From an uncultured Lachnospiraceae bacterium (GTDB lineage Bacteria; Bacillota; Clostridia; Lachnospirales; Lachnospiraceae): 64,000 nt of DNA. The stretch covers positions 1-64,000 of the forward strand of contig CAJTOW010000001.1 in assembly GCA_910577655.1 (NCBI GenBank). Direction: 5' to 3'. The stretch's first letter is position 1. Each line of letters begins with the position of its first letter. Below the pieces are notes generated by a model, which saw only the letters and a list, made by a program, of their open reading frames with translations, was not told the origin of the DNA and made no database searches. The position numbers were made by a program, and so were the translations under genes. This document shows, in pieces, positions 1 through 8,422 of the stretch.

Positions 1-71
1 ACATCGGGCGGACGCCCGATGCTTCTTGTCTGGCGTAGCCGGACAAGAAGATGCGTCCCGTGAACAGTAAC
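1..71. repeat. Intergenic repeat family B, copy 1
   Basis: A ~70-bp unit with two hairpins: CATCGGGC/GCCCGATG at 2-21, then CTTCTTGTC...GACAAGAAG. It aligns well by eye with 1795-1865 and 8224-8294. The left end may be cut by the window. The rest of the leader up to 182 holds no gene I can see, only a TATACT-like -10 candidate near 135. Confidence 0.6.
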
Positions 72-182
72 GAATTCATACATTGCAGTTACAGTTCATG
101 GGGCGGGGGCTTGCACGATCATGCTTCTGGAATTATACTATGAATGATACATATCAGGCATAGTGCAGAAAGAGGCGTCATA

Positions 183-878
183 ATGAGCAGGATACTACTA
201 TTGGAAGATGACTTGAGCCTTATAGGTGGGCTTTCCTTTGCTTTTCAAAAGGCGGGATATGATCTGGATATTGCCCGGACCATTGAGGAAGCAGATAATA
301 TTTGGAGGGATGGACAATATAATCTGCTTGTCCTGGACGTGACTCTGCCGGACGGTTCTGGTTTTGAGATATGCAAAAAGGTACGAGAGGTTTCTTCCGT
401 CCCCATCATCTTTTTAACCGCGTCGGATGAGGAAACCAGCATCATTATGGGTCTGGATATGGGTGGGGACGACTATATCACAAAGCCCTTTAAGCTGGCG
501 GTGCTGATGTCGAAAATCAATGCCATCCTTCGCAGGAGCCAGCATTTTCAGAAGACTTCCGGAGAAATCCGTTCCAACGGGATCGTCCTTCAGCTGCTGG
601 AGGGGCGGGCCTATAGGGACGGTGCAGCCCTGGATCTGACGGCGGCGGAGTATAAGCTCCTTCGATTTTTTATGGAGCATCCTGACATGATTCTCTCTCC
701 AGAGCAAATCATGGGAAATCTGTGGGACTGCGACGGAAACTTTGTGGATGGTAACACGCTGGCGGTCTATATACGCCGCCTGCGGGCGAAAATTGAGGAA
801 GACCCGGCAAAGCCGGTACGGATTGCTACTGTTCGCCGCATGGGATACAGGTGGAACGGGGGAGGCAGGGTGGAATGA
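183..878 (+). CDS. OmpR/VanR-type response regulator
   Basis: A 231-residue DNA-binding response regulator. The receiver domain (about 1-115) has the acidic pair E8-D9-D10, the phospho-acceptor D52 in the LLVLDVTLPDG strand and K101 in the YITKPF loop. A winged-helix trans_reg_C domain fills about 125-225. An upstream in-frame ATG at 144 exists, but the ATG at 183 follows a good GAAAGAGG ribosome-binding site and begins directly with the receiver fold (MSRILLLEDD). The gene overlaps the histidine kinase start by 4 bases, so the pair is probably co-translated. Together with the ABC transporter downstream it forms a typical sensor-transporter cassette. Such cassettes in Firmicutes usually answer cell-envelope stress or antimicrobial peptides; the actual signal here is unknown. 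Confidence 0.93.
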   Translation: MSRILLLEDDLSLIGGLSFAFQKAGYDLDIARTIEEADNIWRDGQYNLLVLDVTLPDGSGFEICKKVREVSSVPIIFLTASDEETSIIMGLDMGGDDYITKPFKLAVLMSKINAILRRSQHFQKTSGEIRSNGIVLQLLEGRAYRDGAALDLTAAEYKLLRFFMEHPDMILSPEQIMGNLWDCDGNFVDGNTLAVYIRRLRAKIEEDPAKPVRIATVRRMGYRWNGGGRVE

Positions 879-1864
879 ATCTGTTCCCGGTGGTGCTTTT
901 ACTTTTATGTATTTTATGTGGCATGACGGCTGCCCTGGGGCTGGCTGTCTGGCGTCTGCGGTATCAGGAGCAGAGCATGGACAGGGCTGCCCGTCAGATT
1001 GCGGAATATATTCTGAACCAGCAAAAGGGCGGCATCGAATGCAACAGGGAAGGTGCCATGTACCGCCTGTTCCATGAGGTCAATGTCCTGGTGGCTATTG
1101 CGGATGCCCATGGGGACAGTGAGCGGCGGGCCAGGGAATTTCTGCGGGACATCATTTCAGATATCTCCCACCAGCTCAGAACTCCTGTGGCCGCGCTGAA
1201 TATTTACAATGGGATTCTCCGGCAGGAGGCGGCAGACGCCGCCACGGTCCTGGAATTTGCAGACCGCTCGGAAAAGGAGCTTGACCGGATCCAGTCACTG
1301 GTGGAAAGCCTTTTGAAAATGGCACGGCTGGATGCGGGTACCATCACACTGGAACAGTCACAGGAGAATATTTCCGATCTGCTGGAGTATATCAGGCGGC
1401 AGTATTCCTTCCGTGCCGGCCAGGAGGGTAAAGAGCTTATTCTGGAAGGGGAGGAACAGGCTGTCCTATCCTGCGACCGGGTATGGCTGTCAGAGGCCAT
1501 AGGGAATCTTGTGAAAAACGCCCTGGATCACACAGACCAGGGAGACTGCATCCTGATAAGGTGGCACCAGTCCCCTTATCTGACCCAGATCACGGTGGAG
1601 GATACAGGAAACGGCATTCACCCGGAGGACCTGTATCATATTTTCAAGCGCTTTTACCGCAGCCGTTTTTCTAAGGATACACAAGGGACCGGTCTGGGCC
1701 TGCCCCTGGCCAAGTTGATTATTGAGGCCCATCAGGGCAGCATAGAGGTCTGGAGTGAGCTGGGACGGGGGACAATCTTTACCATTAGCTTTTTGCATCA
1801 GGCGGATGCCGGATGCTTCCTGCCCTGCAAAACCGGACAGGAAGACGGGCCTTGTGAATGGTAA
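875..1864 (+). CDS. Sensor histidine kinase with repeat-derived C-terminus
   Basis: A 329-residue kinase with one N-terminal membrane segment (about 4-26) and hardly any extracellular part, so it may sense within or through the membrane or via the partner transporter. HisKA carries the phospho-acceptor H99 in SHQLRTP. The HATPase_c domain has the N box (NLVKNALDH, 211-219), G1 (DTGNG, 243-247) and G2 (GTGLGL, 271-276). The start at 875 is preferred over an upstream GTG at 851 because of the GGGGGAGG site before it. The normal fold ends near GTIFTISFLH (about 299-308). The last ~23 residues, rich in Cys and Gly, are encoded by a copy of intergenic repeat family B (1795-1865), which also supplies the stop codon, so the native 3' end seems to have been replaced or extended. 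Confidence 0.92.
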   Translation: MNLFPVVLLLLCILCGMTAALGLAVWRLRYQEQSMDRAARQIAEYILNQQKGGIECNREGAMYRLFHEVNVLVAIADAHGDSERRAREFLRDIISDISHQLRTPVAALNIYNGILRQEAADAATVLEFADRSEKELDRIQSLVESLLKMARLDAGTITLEQSQENISDLLEYIRRQYSFRAGQEGKELILEGEEQAVLSCDRVWLSEAIGNLVKNALDHTDQGDCILIRWHQSPYLTQITVEDTGNGIHPEDLYHIFKRFYRSRFSKDTQGTGLGLPLAKLIIEAHQGSIEVWSELGRGTIFTISFLHQADAGCFLPCKTGQEDGPCEW

Positions 1865-1865
1865 C
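1795..1865. repeat. Intergenic repeat family B, copy 2 (inside kinase 3' end)
   Basis: It aligns with 1-71 and 8224-8294: the shared order is CATCRGGCGGAYGCC, GATGCTTCYTG, a small loop, CCGGACARGAAG, then GTGAAYRGTAAC. It lies in frame in the last 23 codons of the histidine kinase gene. Confidence 0.6.
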
Positions 1866-1969
1866 ATCCCTTTGATTATGACAATATAGTCATTTTCGAT
1901 TCATCTGACAGTAAGGTTTGTGTGCTACTGTATTCATACATTCCAAATGAAGAAAGGAGTATGAAGCTT

Positions 1970-2653
1970 ATGGATTTGTTGCAAGTAGAGCATATCTGCA
2001 AAACCTACGGCAGCGGCGAAACAGCGGTACACGCCTTAAAGGATGTCAGCTTTTCTGTGCCCAGGGGAGAATTTGTTGCCATTGTTGGGGAATCCGGTTC
2101 TGGCAAGAGCACTTTGCTGAATATGATCGGGGCGCTGGATACCCCAACCTCCGGGAGGGTCTATATCGACGGAAAGGACACCTTCTCCATGAAGGAAAAG
2201 GCCCTTACCATCTTTCGCCGCAGGAATATCGGCTTTATATTCCAGGCGTTCAACCTGATTCCGGAGCTGTCTGTGGAGCAAAACATGATCTTTCCTCTGC
2301 TGCTGGACCACCGGCGGCCCAATAAGGAGTATCTGGACGAGCTGCTGAATGTTCTGGGGCTGAAACAGCGGCGGGACCATCTGCCCAGCCAGCTTTCCGG
2401 CGGGCAGCAGCAGCGGGTGGCCATTGGGCGGGCGCTGATGACCCGGCCCTCTCTGGTTCTGGCTGACGAGCCAACCGGAAACCTGGATTCCCAAAACAGC
2501 AGCGAGGTTCTGGCACTGTTTAAGGAAACTGCCAGGAAGTATGAGCAGACAGTCATCATGATCACCCACAATCCGGCTATTGCCTGTACGGCGGACCGGG
2601 TATTTCAGGTATCTGACGGTGTGCTGAAGGATCTGGGGAGGTGCCGGACATGA
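1970..2653 (+). CDS. ABC transporter ATP-binding protein (MacB/LolD/BceA type)
   Basis: A 227-residue nucleotide-binding protein. Walker A GESGSGKST is at 40-48, the Q loop near 92, the signature LSGGQQQR at 142-149, and Walker B LVLADEP at 163-169 followed by the D-loop region. The family pairs with FtsX-type permeases that use ATP to drive export or mechanotransmission rather than classical translocation. ATG codons at 1961 and 1970 are both in frame. AGGAG at 1955-1959 is too close to the first, so 1970 is preferred. It follows the kinase after about 100 bases and overlaps the permease gene by 4 bases, supporting one operon with the two-component system. Confidence 0.93.
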   Translation: MDLLQVEHICKTYGSGETAVHALKDVSFSVPRGEFVAIVGESGSGKSTLLNMIGALDTPTSGRVYIDGKDTFSMKEKALTIFRRRNIGFIFQAFNLIPELSVEQNMIFPLLLDHRRPNKEYLDELLNVLGLKQRRDHLPSQLSGGQQQRVAIGRALMTRPSLVLADEPTGNLDSQNSSEVLALFKETARKYEQTVIMITHNPAIACTADRVFQVSDGVLKDLGRCRT

Positions 2654-5028
2654 AAAGCTATCTCAGTTTGATCCGGATTTCCGCCAAGGTGCGGCGGCGG
2701 CAGAACCGTATGACCCTCTTATGTATTATTTCTGCCGTGTTTCTGGTGACAGGTATTTTCAGCATGGCAGATCTGTTTATCCGGGCTGAGACTGCCAATG
2801 CCAGAGAGACTGGCGGCAACTGGCATATCAATCTGGAAAATATCCAGGAGAAAGAGGCGGCATCCATTGCCAGGAGGCCTGACGTGTCCGCGTCCTCCTG
2901 GTTCGATATGGTGAACATCCACCGGGACCGCGATTATACCATTAACGGAATCCAGACAGTGCTGGGCGGCGTGGAGGATCCCTTCCGGACAGATATTATG
3001 ACCTATTTCCCGGAGGATGCCAGCTTAAAGCAGGGGGAGGCCATTCTCACGCCCAATGCCAGGACGCTTCTGGGCGTTGATGTGGGAGATGTTGTGACCC
3101 TGGATACCCCCACGGGAAGCTATGATCTCCTGATTACTGGTTTTCGCAGCGGAAACAGCCGCTATGCTACAGACAGCGGCACCGGTGAGACCACAGCGCT
3201 GCTGGTGAAAGGGGAGCAGGTAGGGGCTTTTTTGCATATTAAGACCTTCCGGGAGATTCTGGCTGCCAATGAGGATGAGGGAAATCCCGCCTATTATGTA
3301 CAGTTCAGCAAAAAGGCTAATGGGAGACGCACCCTTACGGAAATCAGGGAGCAGTTCCCGGAGGCCAGGGTCAATGAACACATGATCCTTCTGGCGGCCG
3401 TGGGGGCCAGTGAAAACCCCATGGCGAAAAATGTCTATCCGCTGGTCATTGTGTTCTGCCTGCTGGTTCTGCTGGCAGGGGTGCTGATGATCTCAGGAAG
3501 CCTGAGCAGCGCCATTGTCCAGCGGACCCAGTTCTTCGGCATGATGCGGTGTATTGGCATGACCAGAAGCCAGGTGATTCATTTTGTGGAGCTGGAGGCG
3601 TTAAACTGGTGTAAGACCGGGATCCCGGCTGGAATTATTCTGGGGACAATGGCTACCTGGTTTCTGATAGCGTTCATGCACCGCTTTATAGGGGGTGAAT
3701 TTGCAAGAGTGGCATCTTTTGGCATAAGTCCTGTGGGAATGGCCAGTGGGGCTGTGGCAGGTCTTCTGACAGTGCTTCTGGCGGTCCGTGCTCCGGCAAA
3801 AAGGGCCGCAAAGGTTTCCCCTGTAGCGGCGGTATCAGGGAGTGGAGACCTGGGAATGCGAAAACACCACCGTGCCAGCACACATCTGATGAAGATTGAA
3901 ACTGCCCTGGGCATTTCCCATGCAGTATCATCCAAAAAGAACCTATTCCTTATGACGGGATCCTTTGCCTTAAGTATTATCCTGTTTCTCAGCTTCTCTG
4001 TCCTGGTGGATTTGCTGGGTATTATGCTGCCAGTAAAGTCCTACAGCTCGGATATAGATATCAGCCTTTTGGAAAACGGGGAATTGGCTGATCCCGGTCT
4101 GGCAGAGCAGCTGCGGGAAATGCCTGGTGTCAAAAATGTCTTCGGGCGGCGGCTGGCTGCCGCTGTCCCGGCAGAGTTCAGCGTGGAAGTGGACCGGGAC
4201 ACGGTGGACATTCTGTCCTTTGACGACATCCAGCTGGACTGGCTGCAGGGAGACGGGGATATCCGCAGCGGCGGCGATTTGAAAAAGGTCTACAAAGACC
4301 AGGGTTATGTCTTGTGTATCTGGGATAAGGACGTTCCCCTGGTTGTGGGAGACCAGGTAACACTGCAGGGCAGTAAAGTGGAGATTGCCGGAATGATGAC
4401 CTCCAATCCCTTTTCCAACAATGGGCGGACAGATGGGGATGTGATCCTGATTTGCTCTAACGAGACCTTTATCCGGCTCACTGGCGAGGACCGTTACAGC
4501 ATTATCAGTGTCCAGATGGAACCGGCCGCATCGGATGAAGACGCGGAAGCCATCCATGATCTGGTGCGGGGCCGGTACGAGTTTTTGGACCGGAGGGAGG
4601 AAGCTGATCAAAGCACACTTTTTGCATTCAGCCTGTTCCTCTATGGCTTTCTGGCCATTATCGCCATGATTTCGGTACTGAATATTGTCAACAGCATTTC
4701 CATGAGCGTATCTGCCAGAACAAGGCAGTATGGAGCCATGCGGGCGGTTGGGATGGACGGCGGGCAGCTTACCAGGATGATTGCCGCCGAGGCAGCCACC
4801 TACGCCCTGGCCGGATGCGCCGTAGGCTGCGGAGCAGGTCTGCCACTGAGCAGACTGCTGTACGCCAGACTGGTAACTGCCCATTTCCCCTACTTCACCT
4901 GGACACTACCGGTATCCTCTATCCTGATTATTCTGCTGTTCATAATCACAGCAACCCTTGCCGCAGTCTACGCCCCATCCAGGCGGATACGGAACATGGC
5001 AATAACAGAGACCATCAACGAACTATAA
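2650..5028 (+). CDS. FtsX-family ABC transporter permease
   Basis: A 792-residue membrane protein with two FtsX modules: an N-terminal membrane helix (about 18-40), a large extracellular domain (about 45-250), three helices (about 255-385), a second N-terminal-type helix (about 440-465), another external domain, and three C-terminal helices (about 660-785). This is the usual layout of the MacB-like/lantibiotic-resistance permeases of Firmicutes. The ATG at 2650 has GGGGAGG upstream; an upstream GTG at 2641 is also in frame. It is the partner of the preceding ATPase and probably a target of the upstream response regulator. Export of, or resistance to, a peptide is the common role, but no substrate can be read from the sequence. 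Confidence 0.92.
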   Translation: MKSYLSLIRISAKVRRRQNRMTLLCIISAVFLVTGIFSMADLFIRAETANARETGGNWHINLENIQEKEAASIARRPDVSASSWFDMVNIHRDRDYTINGIQTVLGGVEDPFRTDIMTYFPEDASLKQGEAILTPNARTLLGVDVGDVVTLDTPTGSYDLLITGFRSGNSRYATDSGTGETTALLVKGEQVGAFLHIKTFREILAANEDEGNPAYYVQFSKKANGRRTLTEIREQFPEARVNEHMILLAAVGASENPMAKNVYPLVIVFCLLVLLAGVLMISGSLSSAIVQRTQFFGMMRCIGMTRSQVIHFVELEALNWCKTGIPAGIILGTMATWFLIAFMHRFIGGEFARVASFGISPVGMASGAVAGLLTVLLAVRAPAKRAAKVSPVAAVSGSGDLGMRKHHRASTHLMKIETALGISHAVSSKKNLFLMTGSFALSIILFLSFSVLVDLLGIMLPVKSYSSDIDISLLENGELADPGLAEQLREMPGVKNVFGRRLAAAVPAEFSVEVDRDTVDILSFDDIQLDWLQGDGDIRSGGDLKKVYKDQGYVLCIWDKDVPLVVGDQVTLQGSKVEIAGMMTSNPFSNNGRTDGDVILICSNETFIRLTGEDRYSIISVQMEPAASDEDAEAIHDLVRGRYEFLDRREEADQSTLFAFSLFLYGFLAIIAMISVLNIVNSISMSVSARTRQYGAMRAVGMDGGQLTRMIAAEAATYALAGCAVGCGAGLPLSRLLYARLVTAHFPYFTWTLPVSSILIILLFIITATLAAVYAPSRRIRNMAITETINEL

Positions 5029-5129
5029 CAAAGACCACACTACCAGCAATATCAAGGAGAAAAAATTAAGAAAAATAAAATTTAGGGAACGTATCTGTAA
5101 GAAAGTTGTTAAATTCAAAAAACAGAGAA

Positions 5130-5140
5130 TGTGGTATAAT
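5130..5140 (+). promoter_or_regulatory. Extended -10 promoter candidate for the carboxypeptidase gene
   Basis: TGTGGTATAAT gives a TGn-extended -10 (TATAAT at 5135-5140). No good -35 is seen. Transcription from here would include the large hairpin at 5165-5229. Confidence 0.5.
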
Positions 5141-5164
5141 GTCCACGAAAGCCCAAAGCAGTGC

Positions 5165-5229
5165 GGAAAAAGCCGAATGAGAATCTGCGTTGTGCTCGCA
5201 CATAAGCAGGTTCTCATTCGGCTTTTTCC
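5165..5229 (+). other. Long leader hairpin upstream of dacF
   Basis: A 24-bp arm at 5165-5188 pairs with 5206-5229 with only one U-G wobble and a 17-nt loop. The 3' arm ends in TTTTT, so it may act as a terminator or attenuator. It is followed by two copies of a CCATAGGGCCG(C)AAGGCC palindrome (about 5228-5244 and 5317-5333) and an inner CCCGTGAG/CTCACGGG pair. The rest of the 331-base gap 5029-5359 shows no gene. Confidence 0.6.
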
Positions 5230-5359
5230 ATAGGGCCGAAGGCCCGTGAGCGAACGGTAGCGAAGCGGACGTGAGCGGCACTGCGAACTCACGGGAGAGA
5301 CGCCCCAGGTTTTCCATAGGGCCGCAAGGCCATAAGCGAGATAAAGACAGGAGATCCAT

Positions 5360-6562
5360 ATGAAAATCCAGAGAAAAATCGTTCCCTTTATTATAAGCCT
5401 TACCCTTCTTGCTGCATCCTTTCCAGTTTCTGCTGTTAAAGCAGAGATCATGGTTCCGCCAAGTCCTTTTGGCGTCGGGGCAGAAGGGAGCATTCCCCAG
5501 CCAGGGACTCTGGCGCCGCCGTCGGCCCCGGCAACCCAGCCCGAAAGTACAGAACAGTCAGTTCCTGACCCTTCATCCCAGTCAGCCCCGGCAACCCAGC
5601 CCGGTAATACAAATCAGCCAGCCGCTACTCCGGCTCCAGAACAGCCAGCCGCCACTCCGGCCCCGGAGCAGTCCGCCGCGACTGCCCAGTCCATTGAAAG
5701 TCCGGTGGTTCAGGCAGAAGGAGCGGTGCTGATGGATGCTGCCACCGGGAAGGTGCTCTTTGGAAAGAACCAGGACCAGCAGTTCTATCCGGCCAGTATC
5801 ACCAAGGTCATGACAGCCTTGCTGGTGCTGGAGCGGTGCGGACTTGGGGATACGGTGACATTTTCAGCCACGGCAACTACCAATCTGGAATCAGGGGCAG
5901 TGGCCCTGGGAGTCAGCGAGGGCGACCAGCTGACCGTGGGGCAGTCCTTGTATGGCCTGCTGTTAAAGTCGGCCAATGAGATCGGCAACGGGCTGGCGGA
6001 GCATGTGGCCGGGAGTAATGCTGCTTTTGCCGCTCTCATGAATGAGAAGGCCAGAGCCTTGGGATGCACCGGCACGAATTTCACCAATCCCCACGGGCTC
6101 AATGATCCGGCCCATCTGACTACGCCCCGTGATATGGCGCTGATTCTGCGGGCGGCTCTGGAGAATGAGACCTTCCGGAGGATCGATACCACCACCAGCT
6201 ATGAGTTTCCGGCACTCCAGAAAGAGACGGCGAAGACGATTACCATGGGCCACAAGATGATGTATTCCACGGATTCCAGATATTATCCAGGAATCATTGG
6301 AGGCAAGACAGGATATACTTCCAAAGCAGGCAATACCCTGGTGACCGGAGTGGAGCAAAACGGCATCCGCCTGATTGCGGTGGTCATGCAGAGCAAAGGT
6401 ACCCACTATACAGATACAAAAGCCATGCTGGATTATGGCTTTGCCAATTATCAGACCCTTATGGGCGGGGAGACAGCAGGAGGAGCTGCACCTGGGAGGG
6501 TTCCCGGTACCCAGCCTCAGCCGGGAGCTTCGCCGGTGGTTGTTTCAGGAGGAGCGTTCTAG
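5360..6562 (+). CDS. dacF: Secreted D-alanyl-D-alanine carboxypeptidase (DacF/PBP5 type)
   Basis: A 400-residue serine-type carboxypeptidase (peptidase S11) that trims the terminal D-Ala of peptidoglycan stem peptides outside the membrane. It has a signal peptide (about 1-28), then a Pro/Ala/Gln/Thr-rich linker with short repeats (PAATPAPEQ twice, SAPATQP twice; about 45-115), then the catalytic domain: SITK (S146, K149), SAN (204-206) and KTG (316-318). It lacks the C-terminal PBP5_C beta domain and ends in a short Gly/Pro/Val tail. The start at 5360 follows CAGGAGATCCAT. Its TAG stop lies inside the left terminal inverted repeat of the 6559-6734 element, so the end of the protein may have been reset by that insertion. 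Confidence 0.93.
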   Translation: MKIQRKIVPFIISLTLLAASFPVSAVKAEIMVPPSPFGVGAEGSIPQPGTLAPPSAPATQPESTEQSVPDPSSQSAPATQPGNTNQPAATPAPEQPAATPAPEQSAATAQSIESPVVQAEGAVLMDAATGKVLFGKNQDQQFYPASITKVMTALLVLERCGLGDTVTFSATATTNLESGAVALGVSEGDQLTVGQSLYGLLLKSANEIGNGLAEHVAGSNAAFAALMNEKARALGCTGTNFTNPHGLNDPAHLTTPRDMALILRAALENETFRRIDTTTSYEFPALQKETAKTITMGHKMMYSTDSRYYPGIIGGKTGYTSKAGNTLVTGVEQNGIRLIAVVMQSKGTHYTDTKAMLDYGFANYQTLMGGETAGGAAPGRVPGTQPQPGASPVVVSGGAF

Positions 6563-6734
6563 AGTGTGTCTGAAAATTGCTGGATATTCGTCAATATGCC
6601 GAAAGTAGGCAAAAGCCATACCCTGGTTCACTCTTTTTCTGCGCTTTAGGGGCAGATAACCGGGGCTTCTAAGGATATTTCCAGCGATTTCATACCAGAT
6701 TTTGTGCAGAATTTAATTTTCAGACACACTCTAG
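6559..6734. mobile_element. MITE-like element with 20-bp terminal inverted repeats
   Basis: A perfect 20-bp inverted repeat: CTAGAGTGTGTCTGAAAATT at 6559-6578 and its complement at 6715-6734. The 176-bp unit has no ORF that looks coding. The same terminal repeat bounds 41785-41969, where the interior is unrelated. Confidence 0.65.
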
Positions 6735-6753
6735 TACCCCTTGAACTGTTGCG
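6735..6753. repeat. Palindrome family A, right half only
   Basis: TACCCC-TTGAACTGTTGCG matches the loop and right arm of the family A hairpins, but the left arm is missing. The MITE-like element ends exactly where it should be, which suggests insertion into a family A copy. Confidence 0.45.
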
Positions 6754-6779
6754 CAAATTTCCTGGCAGGAGGAATAAAA

Positions 6780-7706
6780 TTGCAGACCTATACAAGAGCA
6801 GCCGCTGTGGGAGCGGCATTGGCAGCGGCCGCCGCCGCAGGACTGGTGCGTTCTGCCTATGAGCGGAATCATTTTGTCACAGAAGAGGTAGAGATCGTCT
6901 CAAAGAAACTGAGGGAGCCGGTTACTCTGGTATTCCTGGCGGATCTGCATGACAAGGAATTCGGTCCGGACAATGAAGCACTTCTGGCTGCGATCCGTCA
7001 GATGAGACCGGATGCCGTGCTGATCGGCGGAGATATGATGGTGGCCAAAGAAGGGAAAGCCAGACTGGAGGTGACAAAACGTCTGCTGCAGGGGCTGGCA
7101 GGACTTTGTCCCATTTTTTATGGAAATGGCAATCATGAGCAGCGTCTGGGGCGGCGGGTACAGGAATATGGCGATCTGTACCAGCAGCTGTGCCGGATGT
7201 TAAAGCAGTATGGAGTCTGCCATTTAAAGGACTGCTCTGCTGTATTCCGGGATGATATCCGTATCAGCGGACTGGATATAGAACGGAGATTTTACAAGGA
7301 TTTTGTGCCGGATCAGATGGAGCCGGAGTATATCCGGAACCGTCTGGGGGATGCAGACCAGGAACGTTTCCAGATCCTGCTGGCCCATTCTCCCTTATTC
7401 CATCATGCCTATGCACAGTGGGGGGCGGATCTGGCCCTTGCCGGACATTTCCACGGAGGGACGATCCGGCTGCCGTTTCTGGGAGGTGTCATGACGCCCC
7501 AGTACCAGTTTTTCCTGTCCTGCTGCGCAGGGACCTTTGAGAAAAACCAGCGCTATATGGTAGTCAGCCGGGGGCTGGGAACCCACTCGGTGAATATCCG
7601 GTTCTGTAATAAGCCCCAGCTTCTTGTGATCCGCCTGATGCCAGAAGGTGGCAAAATCAGGGGGCAGACCTTATCATACAGACAAACTGGAAACAGGGAT
7701 TTTTGA
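6780..7706 (+). CDS. Membrane-anchored calcineurin-like metallophosphoesterase (YkuE type)
   Basis: A 308-residue metallophosphoesterase. An Ala-rich hydrophobic segment (about 5-22) probably anchors it, with the catalytic domain outside. All metal motifs are visible: DLHD near 59-62, GGDMM near 86-90, GNGNHE near 118-123, LAHSP near 202-206 and GHFHGG near 219-224. This pattern is that of the YkuE/LpxH-like branch, whose members act on phosphoester lipids or nucleotides; the substrate here is not known. I chose the TTG at 6780 because AGGAGG sits 6 bases upstream; an in-frame ATG at 6741 has no such site and would add 13 residues derived from repeat DNA. It converges with the Rrf2 gene. Confidence 0.85.
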   Translation: MQTYTRAAAVGAALAAAAAAGLVRSAYERNHFVTEEVEIVSKKLREPVTLVFLADLHDKEFGPDNEALLAAIRQMRPDAVLIGGDMMVAKEGKARLEVTKRLLQGLAGLCPIFYGNGNHEQRLGRRVQEYGDLYQQLCRMLKQYGVCHLKDCSAVFRDDIRISGLDIERRFYKDFVPDQMEPEYIRNRLGDADQERFQILLAHSPLFHHAYAQWGADLALAGHFHGGTIRLPFLGGVMTPQYQFFLSCCAGTFEKNQRYMVVSRGLGTHSVNIRFCNKPQLLVIRLMPEGGKIRGQTLSYRQTGNRDF

Positions 7707-7721
7707 AAAAATCAGGAATCC

Positions 7722-8156
7722 TCAGCCATCAGTCAGAACATGAAAATTCCTTACGATTTCTTCCAGGGTGATCCCCTGGAGACTTTTTTTGAGATCCATG
7801 CGGACTTTTTTGTAAGGATGGTCCAGGACCCGGTGGATGTTTTTGCCCACAAGACAGAAGGGGGATGGGGCCGGGTGGATGCCGAAGAGCTTGTCCAGGA
7901 AGTCCGGTTCCACAGCCTTATAGACCCTGTAAAGGGTGATTTCTTTAAGGGGGCAGCGGATGGTGGTGCCGCCGGATCCCGGCTTCACCGCCAGGATACC
8001 GTCCTTGCGCAGGGCGCTGACGATGTTCCGTATCACCACAGGATTGCTTCCGGTAGAGAGAGCCAGCAGACCGCTGGTCACCCTGGTGGTATTCCCGTAG
8101 TCGCAGATGAAGACGAGACAGTGGATTGCGATGGAACATTTCGTGCTGATATGCAT
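7722..8156 (-). CDS. Rrf2-family transcriptional regulator (YwnA-like)
   Basis: A 144-residue Rrf2-type winged-helix repressor. It begins MHISTKCSIAIHCL with the usual helix 1, has the recognition helix around residues 30-55 (ALSTGSNPVVIRNIVSALRK) and the wing GILAVKPGSGGT at about 53-64. It lacks the three-cysteine cluster seen in IscR/NsrR, so it resembles the YwnA group without an iron-sulfur cluster. No target is adjacent: the gene stands between the phosphoesterase (convergent) and a stretch of intergenic repeats. Confidence 0.88.
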   Translation of the reverse strand: MHISTKCSIAIHCLVFICDYGNTTRVTSGLLALSTGSNPVVIRNIVSALRKDGILAVKPGSGGTTIRCPLKEITLYRVYKAVEPDFLDKLFGIHPAPSPFCLVGKNIHRVLDHPYKKVRMDLKKSLQGITLEEIVRNFHVLTDG

Positions 8157-8223
8157 GGCAGGTCTCCTTGTGTACCCGGACAGTTATCCGGACCTTCTAA
8201 GTTACCGTTCATGGGGGCAGGGG

Positions 8224-8294
8224 ACATAGGGCGAAAACCTGATGCTTCTTATCCGGCAAAGCCAGACAAGAAAATATTCCCCATGGACAGTCAT
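8224..8294. repeat. Intergenic repeat family B, copy 3
   Basis: It aligns with 1-71 and 1795-1865 (GATGCTTCTTATCCGGC...GCCAGACAAGAA), followed by CCCATGGACAGT, which resembles CCCGTGAACAGT after copy 1. Confidence 0.55.
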
Positions 8295-8335
8295 GGTTAT
8301 AATACAGGAACCGGAAAAAAGGCAAATAGTTGCAG

Positions 8336-8374
8336 TTCACGGGGGTGATTGTTCCGGAACATCACCCCCGTGAA
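8336..8374. terminator. Strong hairpin downstream of the Rpn-type gene
   Basis: TTCACGGGGGTGAT(T)GTTCC pairs with GGAACATCACCCCCGTGAA, a 19-bp stem with one bulge and no loop beyond the turn. There is no clear T-run, so it may be a repeat or processing signal instead of a terminator. Confidence 0.45.
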
Positions 8375-8422
8375 TGGTAACCCGGGCTACCATAATTATT
8401 GAGATACCAGTCTGCCATAACT

